Assembly: GCA_013696835.1 (NCBI GenBank)
Contig: JACCXV010000208.1
Span: 1-10,407, forward strand
Direction: 5' to 3'
DNA: 10,407 nucleotides
Source of the DNA: Gemmatimonadota bacterium
GTDB taxonomy: Bacteria; Gemmatimonadota; Gemmatimonadetes; JACCXV01
Shown piece after piece: positions 6,315-10,407 of this stretch; within the stretch, counting starts at the first letter, position 1, and each line of letters starts with the position of its first letter. The translations under genes and the position numbers were made by a program. The notes below the pieces were generated by a model. It worked only from the letters and a program-made list of their open reading frames with translations. It ran no database searches and had not been told where the DNA came from.

Positions 6315-7786
6315 GCGCCGCGCGCATCCTCGTGGTCGACGACGAGCGTACGCTCGCCCGGTCCATCCAGCTCTTCCTCACCGAGGCCGGCTACGAGGCC
6401 GCGGTGGCACCCGATGCCGAGCAGGCGCTCCGGCTCCTGGAGACGCTGCAGCCCGACGTCGTCTTTCTGGACGTCTCGCTTCCCGGCATGAACGGCCTCG
6501 AGCTGCTCACGCGCATCCAGCGCGACGACCCTTCCCTCCCGGTCGTGATCATGACGGCGTACGGCTCGATCGAGGGCGCGGTCGAGGCTGTGAAGCTCGG
6601 CGCGTTCGACTACCTCAAGAAGCCGGTGGACCTCGAGGAGCTGAAGCTCCTGGCCGATCGTGCCCGCGAGGCCTCGCGCCTGCACGGCGAGCTCTCGTAC
6701 TATCGCGGGCGGGCCGCGCGCGAGCTGCCGTTCGAGGGGATCGTGGCGGCCTGCGCCCCCATGCGGGAGGTCCTTGAGCGCGTCGCCCACGTCGCGGAGC
6801 TCGACGAATCCCCTCCCATCCTCATTACCGGTGAGACGGGCACCGGCAAGGGACTCCTCGCCCGCACGATCCACGCGCGCAGCAGCCGTTCGACGAGGCC
6901 GTTCGTCGAGGTGAACTCGACCGCTCTCCCTGCGAACCTCCTGGAAGCCGAGCTCTTCGGCCACGAGCGTGGCGCGTTCACGGACGCCAAGGAGTCGAAG
7001 ATGGGCCTCTTCGAGGCGGCGGAGGGGGGCTTCCTGTTCCTCGACGAGGTCGGCGACCTCGAGCTCGCATTGCAGGGCAAGCTCCTGCGGGCGATCGAGG
7101 ACCGCACCATCCGGCGCGTGGGCGGCGTGCGGGATCGCGTGGTGGACGTGCGCATCCTGGCGGCGACGAACCGGGACCTCGCGCGCGACGTCGAGGCCGA
7201 GCGCTTTCGAAAGGACCTCTACTACAGGCTCGCCGTGATCATCCTCGACCTTCCGCCTCTGCGGGAGCGCGGCGACGACATCCCACTGCTGGCCGAGCAT
7301 TTCCTGCGCAAGTTCAGGGTCAAGTACGGCCGGGACGTGCGCGCCCTGGAGCCGAGTGCGGTGGAACAGCTGAACGCCTATTCGTGGCCGGGGAACGTAC
7401 GCGAGCTGTCACACGTGATCGAGCGGGCGGTCCTGTGGAGCACGGGGCCCGCGCTGCGTGTCGAGCAGCTGACGATGCCGAGCCCGGATCCGACGAGCTC
7501 GAACGCATCGAGCTCGAACGCCACGCCAGCCGCGGCGGCGACCCACGGGCAACAACGCTCATCAGATGCCGAAGATGCCGATCCGAACCCCGCGCCCGGA
7601 GCGCCGCTTGTCGACTGGGAGCGGACCCTGATCGCACGCGCGCTGAAGGAAGCTGGCGGGAACCAGACTCGGGCCGCCAAGCGCCTCGGAATCACACGCG
7701 ACACCCTGCGCTACCGGCTCAAGAAGATGCGCCCGGAGACAGCTGAACCGGGGCAGAGTCCGGGCGACAGCACCCAACCTGGGTGA
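6311..7786 (+). CDS. NtrC-family sigma54-dependent response regulator
   Basis: This 491-residue DNA-binding regulator would activate sigma54 promoters when phosphorylated by the upstream kinase. Receiver domain (about 5-120): D10-D11-E12, phospho-acceptor D54 in FLDVSLPG, T82, and K104-P105. AAA+ domain (about 140-375): Walker A G-E-T-G-T-G-K180-G, sigma54-contact loop G-A-F-T-D-A (221-226) instead of the consensus GAFTGA, Walker B F-L-D245-E246, and L-P-P-L-R-E-R-G-D-D-I-P near residue 316. A Ser/Asn/Ala-rich linker follows, then a Fis-type helix-turn-helix: G-N-Q-T-R-A-A-K-R-L-G-I-T-R-D-T-L-R-Y-R-L. The GTG start overlaps the kinase stop (GTGA, 6311-6314), so the two are translationally coupled and form a cognate pair. 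A longer frame upstream within the kinase gene is a shadow. Candidate targets lie immediately downstream at pqqA. Confidence 0.94.
   Translation: MSAARILVVDDERTLARSIQLFLTEAGYEAAVAPDAEQALRLLETLQPDVVFLDVSLPGMNGLELLTRIQRDDPSLPVVIMTAYGSIEGAVEAVKLGAFDYLKKPVDLEELKLLADRAREASRLHGELSYYRGRAARELPFEGIVAACAPMREVLERVAHVAELDESPPILITGETGTGKGLLARTIHARSSRSTRPFVEVNSTALPANLLEAELFGHERGAFTDAKESKMGLFEAAEGGFLFLDEVGDLELALQGKLLRAIEDRTIRRVGGVRDRVVDVRILAATNRDLARDVEAERFRKDLYYRLAVIILDLPPLRERGDDIPLLAEHFLRKFRVKYGRDVRALEPSAVEQLNAYSWPGNVRELSHVIERAVLWSTGPALRVEQLTMPSPDPTSSNASSSNATPAAAATHGQQRSSDAEDADPNPAPGAPLVDWERTLIARALKEAGGNQTRAAKRLGITRDTLRYRLKKMRPETAEPGQSPGDSTQPG
7771..7785 (+). terminator. weak hairpin at the end of the response-regulator gene
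   Basis: CACCCA-ACC-TGGGTG forms a 6-bp stem with a 3-base loop overlapping the TGA stop. There is no T-run after it, so it is at best a weak or Rho-assisted end signal, or an mRNA 3' stabiliser. Confidence 0.25.
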
Positions 7787-7809
7787 TATGCCCCACGGTG
7801 AAGAGCGGT

Positions 7810-7831
7810 ATGCAACCTTGCCATCTTGCAT
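7810..7831. promoter_or_regulatory. dyad, candidate binding site for the NtrC-type regulator
   Basis: ATGCAA and TTGCAT are perfect inverted arms of 6 bp separated by 10 bases. The centre is about 115 bases upstream of the start predicted from the sigma54 box, within the usual range for upstream activator sites of NtrC-family proteins. Fis-type helix-turn-helix dimers bind dyads of this general form. Assigning it to this regulator is inference. Confidence 0.4.
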
Positions 7832-7910
7832 CATCGCACGTGCACAAGCCAATGGCGTCGAATCGCTTATGCTACGCGATAGCGGCCGGCTAAGCCCCCT
7901 TCCGTGGCGA

Positions 7911-7924
7911 GGCACGACTTCTGC
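7911..7924 (+). promoter_or_regulatory. sigma54 (-24/-12) promoter candidate for pqqA
   Basis: GGCACGACTTCTGC has the invariant GG and GC dinucleotides with exactly 10 bases between them. It matches the consensus TGGCACG-N4-TTGC at all positions but two (A instead of T before GG; C instead of the first T of TTGC). Transcription would start near 7936, giving an ~87-base leader before pqqA. The gene just upstream encodes a sigma54 activator, which strengthens the call. Confidence 0.55.
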
Positions 7925-7956
7925 TTGTCATGGGTATGGCTGCCCGGACGAGTCTT

Positions 7957-7969
7957 GCTCGTGTCGAGC
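7957..7969 (+). other. small hairpin in the predicted pqqA leader
   Basis: GCTCG-TGT-CGAGC can fold into a 5-bp stem with a 3-base loop, about 20 bases after the predicted transcription start. It may stabilise the 5' end of the pqqA transcript; there is no evidence of a larger riboswitch-like structure. Confidence 0.3.
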
Positions 7970-8022
7970 GGCACCGGTTTTCAACCCGAAGCATTCAGCT
8001 CTTCTTCAACACGGAGGCCGAG

Positions 8023-8097
8023 ATGGCCTGGATCACCCCCGATTTCGTCGCCATTCCGCTGGGCTGCGAAGTGACCACGTACGCCTACGCCGAGTAG
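8023..8097 (+). CDS. pqqA: PqqA, PQQ precursor peptide (24 aa)
   Basis: MAWITPDFVAIPLGCEVTTYAYAE is the ribosomally made precursor of pyrroloquinoline quinone. It has the family pattern: W near the start, P at position 6, a hydrophobic middle, G14, and the key E16-V-T-x-Y20 motif whose Glu and Tyr are cross-linked by PqqE (with PqqD as chaperone) and become the cofactor. Length (22-29 residues is usual) and position directly upstream of pqqB confirm it. GGAGG (8013-8017) lies five bases before the ATG. Small differences: Cys15 next to the reactive Glu, and a second tyrosine (Y22) two residues after the cross-linked one. It is followed by a strong hairpin, so it is probably expressed far above the enzyme genes. 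Confidence 0.93.
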   Translation: MAWITPDFVAIPLGCEVTTYAYAE

Positions 8098-8110
8098 CTC
8101 CGTCGTTTTT

Positions 8111-8150
8111 GAGGGGGGGCTCCGCTTCGCGGGTCCCCCCTCTTCTTTTT
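8111..8150 (+). terminator. hairpin plus T-rich tract after pqqA (terminator/attenuator)
   Basis: GAGGGGGG (8111-8118) pairs with CCCCCCTC (8135-8142). Inside, CCGC (8122-8125) pairs with GCGG (8129-8132) around a TTC loop. It is followed by TCTTCTTTTT. This is a convincing Rho-independent type structure 13 bases after the pqqA stop. Partial readthrough would supply pqqBCD transcripts, in keeping with the known excess of the pqqA message in other bacteria. Confidence 0.8.
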
Positions 8151-8182
8151 CATCTTCCTTTTCATCTCCCCTTTCATCTTCC
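8147..8182 (+). repeat. three tandem 12-bp repeats, consensus TTTTCATCTTCC
   Basis: Units at 8147-8158, 8159-8170 and 8171-8182 are identical apart from one base each in the second (TCTCCC ending) and third (leading C). They begin in the T-tract of the pqqA hairpin and extend the pyrimidine run. They may be slippage products. Confidence 0.8.
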
Positions 8183-8201
8183 CTCGCTCCGGGTCTTCCC
8201 T

Positions 8202-8240
8202 CTCTTCGCTTGCCCGGCGGCCCCTCTTCGCTTGCCTGGC
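8202..8240 (+). repeat. 17-bp direct repeat CTCTTCGCTTGCC[C/T]GGC
   Basis: Two copies at 8202-8218 and 8224-8240 differ at one base and are offset by 22 bases, about two helical turns. The spacing could suit a protein binding the same DNA face, but it could equally be a local duplication. Confidence 0.7.
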
Positions 8241-8317
8241 CGCTTTTCCCGTGTCGTGGGTCGCCTTGCCTCGGGCATTCCGAGGGGCTCTCCGGTGACG
8301 TCGCAGGTTGAGAGGCC

Positions 8318-9280
8318 GTGAAGATCCGCGTGCTCGGCGCCGCAGCGGGGGGCGGCCTGCCGCAGTGGAACTGCCACTGCCGGAACTGCTCCGATGCGCG
8401 CCGCGGGGCAGCGGGTGTGCTGCCTCGAACCCAGTCGTCGATCGCCGTCAGCTCGGACGGCCGCCGCTGGGTGCTGTTCAATGCCTCCCCCGACCTGCGT
8501 TCCCAGACGGAGTCGCTGACCCGGTCGGTCAGTCGATCGGGCACTGACCCCGGCAGCGCGGGAACAGGGGTGCCGCCAGCCACTCCGCGGGCGTCGGTGT
8601 TCGACGCCGTCTTCCTGACCGACGCGGAGATCGACCATACGGCAGGCCTGCTCCTGTTGCGGGAAGGCGGCTGGCTCGTCCTCTACGCCACCGCGTTCGT
8701 GCACGGCGCCCTGCGGCAGAATGGCCTGCTCCGCACGCTTGCGGCCTATCTTCAGATCGACTGGAGGGAGGTGCCGCTCGATGGCGCAGCCCTCGAGCTG
8801 CGGGATCGCGCCGGCGACCGCCTCGGGCTCGAGGTCACGGCATTTGCCGTCGCCGGAGATCCTCCGCTCTACCACCAGGGGAACGGGACCTCGCCGGCTG
8901 GCCACACGATCGGCGTGAGGGTCACCGGCGCGAATGAGGCAGCGGGCCTCGTGTACGTTCCCGGCACCGGTGACGTGGACGACGCGCTGCTCTCGAGCGT
9001 CGGCGCGGGAGACATGCTGCTCCTCGACGGCACCTTCTGGGCGGACGACGAGCTTGCAGGGATGGGAATCTCGCAGCGGCGAGCACTCGACATGGGACAT
9101 CTCCCGATCGGCGGGCCCAACGGGAGCTTGACGCGACTGCGGGACATCAGCGCGTCACGCCGGGCCTACATCCACCTGAACAACACGAACCCCGTGCTGC
9201 GCGAGGGATCCCCCGAACGCAGGGCGGTCGAAGCCGCGGGCTGGGAGGTCGCGTACGATGGAATGGAGCTCGATGTCTGA
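8318..9280 (+). CDS. pqqB: PqqB, PQQ biosynthesis metallo-hydrolase-fold protein
   Basis: This 320-residue protein has the metallo-beta-lactamase fold of PqqB. PqqB is an iron-dependent hydroxylase thought to act on the diglutamate/tyrosine intermediate after PqqE and peptide trimming. Its family N-terminus M-K-I-R-V-L-G-A-A-A-G-G-G-L-P-Q-W-N-C19-x-C21-x-x-C24 is complete, including the structural zinc cysteines. T-D102-A-E-I-D106-H107-T-A-G-L-L-L-L-R-E-G is the PqqB form of the metal-site region, and MGHLPIGG and NNTNPVL further on are also characteristic. The GTG start is fixed by this conserved N-terminus; the upstream GAGAGG is a weak ribosome-binding site. Residues about 67-88 contain a Ser/Gly/Thr/Pro-rich loop. 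The stop overlaps the pqqC start by eight bases. Confidence 0.95.
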   Translation: MKIRVLGAAAGGGLPQWNCHCRNCSDARRGAAGVLPRTQSSIAVSSDGRRWVLFNASPDLRSQTESLTRSVSRSGTDPGSAGTGVPPATPRASVFDAVFLTDAEIDHTAGLLLLREGGWLVLYATAFVHGALRQNGLLRTLAAYLQIDWREVPLDGAALELRDRAGDRLGLEVTAFAVAGDPPLYHQGNGTSPAGHTIGVRVTGANEAAGLVYVPGTGDVDDALLSSVGAGDMLLLDGTFWADDELAGMGISQRRALDMGHLPIGGPNGSLTRLRDISASRRAYIHLNNTNPVLREGSPERRAVEAAGWEVAYDGMELDV

Positions 9281-10061
9281 CGGGGCCCGCGTGTCCCACC
9301 TGTCCGAAGAGCACGCCCTTTCCGCATGGGAAGAGGGAGACGCCTGGGCGGAGGCCGAGTTCGTCGAGCGCCTGCGCTCACGCGGCACCGCCTACTACGA
9401 CACGCATCCCTTTCACCTGCGGATGCATCGCGGCGAGCTGTCGCGCGAGCAGCTCGCGGGCTGGGTCGCCAACCGCTTCTGCTACCAGCGGTCGATCCCG
9501 CTGAAGGACGCCGCCATCCTCTCCAACTGCCCCGACCGCGACGTGCGCCGGCGCTGGATCCAGCGCATCCACGACCACGACGGTGCGCCCGACCAGCCGG
9601 GCGGCCTCGAAGCGTGGCTCGTCCTCGCGGAGGCTGTCGGGCTCAGCCGCGAAGAGGTCTGGGACGAGCGCCACGTGGTGCCGGGTGTGCGATTCGCATG
9701 CGAGGCCTACATCGACTTCTGCCGCCGCCGCCCGTGGGTTCAGGCCGTGGCCTCCTCGCTGACGGAGCTGTTCGCCCCCGATCTCATGAGCCGCCGCATC
9801 GCGGCATTCGAGAAGAGCTACCCCTGGCTGGATGAGCGCGCCCTCGGATACTTCCGCAGCCGCCTCACGCAGGCGCCGCGTGATTCCGAACACGGCCTGG
9901 AGATCGTGGTGACGCGCTGCAGGAGCCGCCGCGATCAGGAGGCCGCGCTCGCCGCGCTCGACTTCAAGCTGGACGTGCTCTGGAGCCTGCTGGACGCCGT
10001 GCACTATCGCTACGTCGTCGCGGCTGCGGAAAGCGGCGACGGCAGGGGACGGGCGGCGTGA
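9273..10061 (+). CDS. pqqC: PqqC, pyrroloquinoline-quinone synthase
   Basis: This 262-residue, cofactor-free oxidase catalyses the final ring closure and eight-electron oxidation giving PQQ. It closely follows known PqqC: T-H-P-F-H-L-R-M-H near the start, G-W-V-A-N-R-F-x-Y-Q-x-x-I-P-L-K-D-A-A-I, the H100-D-H102-D-G motif, E-R-H-V-V-P-G-V-R-F with active-site His and Arg, S-S-L-T-E-L-F-A-P, Y-F-R-S-R-L-T-Q-A-x-R-D-S-E-H-G-L, and F-K-L-D-V-L-W-S-L-L-D-A near the end. The length is usual. ATG 9273 has GGAG four bases upstream and opens the gene within the end of pqqB; an ATG at 9258 would add five residues and is less likely. The stop overlaps the pqqD GTG (GTGA), giving coupled translation. It is not fused to pqqD, unlike the PqqC/D fusion of Methylobacterium. 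Confidence 0.95.
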   Translation: MSDGARVSHLSEEHALSAWEEGDAWAEAEFVERLRSRGTAYYDTHPFHLRMHRGELSREQLAGWVANRFCYQRSIPLKDAAILSNCPDRDVRRRWIQRIHDHDGAPDQPGGLEAWLVLAEAVGLSREEVWDERHVVPGVRFACEAYIDFCRRRPWVQAVASSLTELFAPDLMSRRIAAFEKSYPWLDERALGYFRSRLTQAPRDSEHGLEIVVTRCRSRRDQEAALAALDFKLDVLWSLLDAVHYRYVVAAAESGDGRGRAA

Positions 10062-10407
10062 CCGAAGCGATGGATGCGACGGATGCGACGGCGCCGCCGG
10101 CACGGGTCTGGACCGCCGGCATGCGGCCGCGGCTCTCGCGCAAGGTCAGGATGCAGTGGGACGAGGCACGCCAGCAGCCCATGCTGCTCTATCCCGAGGG
10201 TCTGCTGCTGCTGAATCCCGGCGCGCAGGCCGTGCTCGAGCTGTGCGACGGGCAGCGCACGCTGGCGGAGATCGCCGCTGAACTCGCCACGCGCTTCGAC
10301 AGCAGCGACGTCGTGTCCGCCGCGCCGACGACGGAGATGAGCACCAACACCGACATCCGGCCGCAGACGGTCGAGCCGGTTCCGTCACCCACCTCCCGGT
10401 CCGGGGA
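10058..10407 (+). CDS. pqqD: PqqD, PqqA-binding chaperone (open at window edge, unusual C-terminal part)
   Basis: PqqD binds PqqA and presents it to the radical SAM enzyme PqqE. The visible 116 codons have a ~20-residue N-terminal tail (including a 9-base tandem repeat encoding Asp-Ala-Thr twice), then the PqqD core: R23-P-R-L-S-R-K-V-R-M-Q-W-D-E, M-L-L-Y-P-E-G-L-L-L-L-N53, A-V-L-E-L-C-D-G-Q-R-T-L-A-E-I-A-A-E-L-A-T-R-F (58-80), then D-S-S-D-V. The final family helix (pattern D-V-x-x-F-L-x-x-L-x-x-x-G-L) is absent at this point. Instead residues 86-116 are rich in Pro, Thr and Ser and the frame is still open. PqqD proteins are usually about 90-100 residues, so this is either an internal insertion or a fusion linker, perhaps to PqqE. 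The GTG start overlaps the pqqC stop. Confidence 0.85.
   Translation, partial: MTEAMDATDATAPPARVWTAGMRPRLSRKVRMQWDEARQQPMLLYPEGLLLLNPGAQAVLELCDGQRTLAEIAAELATRFDSSDVVSAAPTTEMSTNTDIRPQTVEPVPSPTSRSG
10072..10089 (+). repeat. 9-bp tandem duplication near the start of pqqD
   Basis: GGATGCGAC occurs twice in direct tandem, encoding a repeated Asp-Ala-Thr in the variable N-terminal tail of PqqD. It is in frame and harmless, probably a slippage event. Confidence 0.75.

Larger units (their letters stand above)
7787..8022 (+). promoter_or_regulatory. pqqA upstream region (promoter and 5' leader)
   Basis: This 236-base gap between the regulator gene and pqqA contains several short dyads clustered upstream of a sigma54-like promoter. 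In order: ATGCAA-N10-TTGCAT (7810-7831), the self-complementary GCACGTGC (7836-7843), ATCGC-N9-GCGAT (7862-7880), the -24/-12 box (7911-7924), and a leader hairpin GCTCG-TGT-CGAGC (7957-7969). No protein-coding frame here looks real. Confidence 0.55.
8098..8317 (+). other. pqqA-pqqB intergenic region, pyrimidine-rich
   Basis: The 220 bases hold the hairpin described separately, then about 100 bases made mostly of C and T on the plus strand with short direct repeats, then ~70 bases of ordinary sequence up to the pqqB GTG. I see no gene. Open frames on the minus strand here encode only charged low-complexity sequence and are shadows. No secondary promoter for pqqB was recognised. Confidence 0.6.

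Noticed and set aside
7788..8321. 177-codon plus-strand frame across the pqqA region
   Set aside because: It runs out of frame through pqqA, the hairpin and the pyrimidine tract; the PqqA frame with its own ribosome-binding site and E-V-T-x-Y motif is the real gene.
8174..9100. 308-codon minus-strand frame antisense to pqqB
   Set aside because: It is a low-complexity mirror of a strongly conserved pqqB sequence.
10310..10407. frameshift as the explanation for the odd PqqD C-terminal part
   Set aside because: I read the other two plus-strand frames after 10310 and neither gives the missing helix, so a simple single-base error in this stretch does not restore the family pattern.

Overview
The window is about 10.4 kb of very GC-rich bacterial DNA (roughly 68-70% GC by eye) with frequent GTG starts and 1-8 base gene overlaps. 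A membrane-anchored sensor kinase, an NtrC-type (sigma54) regulator and PQQ genes point to a Gram-negative bacterium with a large genome, in the style of Myxococcota, Binatota or similar former Deltaproteobacteria. This is an impression only: no rRNA or other phylogenetic marker is present.

Layout. (1) Positions 1-2311, minus strand: a compact operon reading from an extended-SDR sugar epimerase/dehydratase, through a small amidohydrolase-like protein, into a GT4 glycosyltransferase cut by the window edge. It probably makes or modifies a surface glycan. (2) 2312-2665: a divergent spacer with no gene. (3) 2666-4261, plus strand: a two-domain class II PPK2 (polyphosphate:AMP phosphotransferase type) in which both halves keep the catalytic motifs. 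(4) 4372-4551, minus strand: a small SmtA/BmtA-type metallothionein, convergent with the PPK2 gene and divergent from the kinase. (5) 4701-7786, plus strand: a translationally coupled sensor histidine kinase and NtrC-family response regulator. (6) 7787-10407, plus strand: the start of a pyrroloquinoline quinone operon, pqqA (24 codons), a strong hairpin plus pyrimidine-rich repeats, then pqqB, pqqC and pqqD. pqqE would be expected beyond the right edge.

The most interesting idea is that parts 5 and 6 form one unit. The 236-base gap between the NtrC-type regulator and pqqA holds a close match to a sigma54 -24/-12 promoter (GGCACG-N4-CTGC, 7911-7924). About 115 bases upstream of its predicted start is a dyad, ATGCAA-N10-TTGCAT, in the usual place for an enhancer-binding protein. 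This suggests that PQQ synthesis is switched by the adjacent two-component system. The terminator-like hairpin after pqqA would let the precursor peptide be made in excess over the enzymes. The PqqD reading frame is also unusual: where the last helix should be, it continues into a Pro/Thr/Ser-rich stretch that is still open at the window edge.
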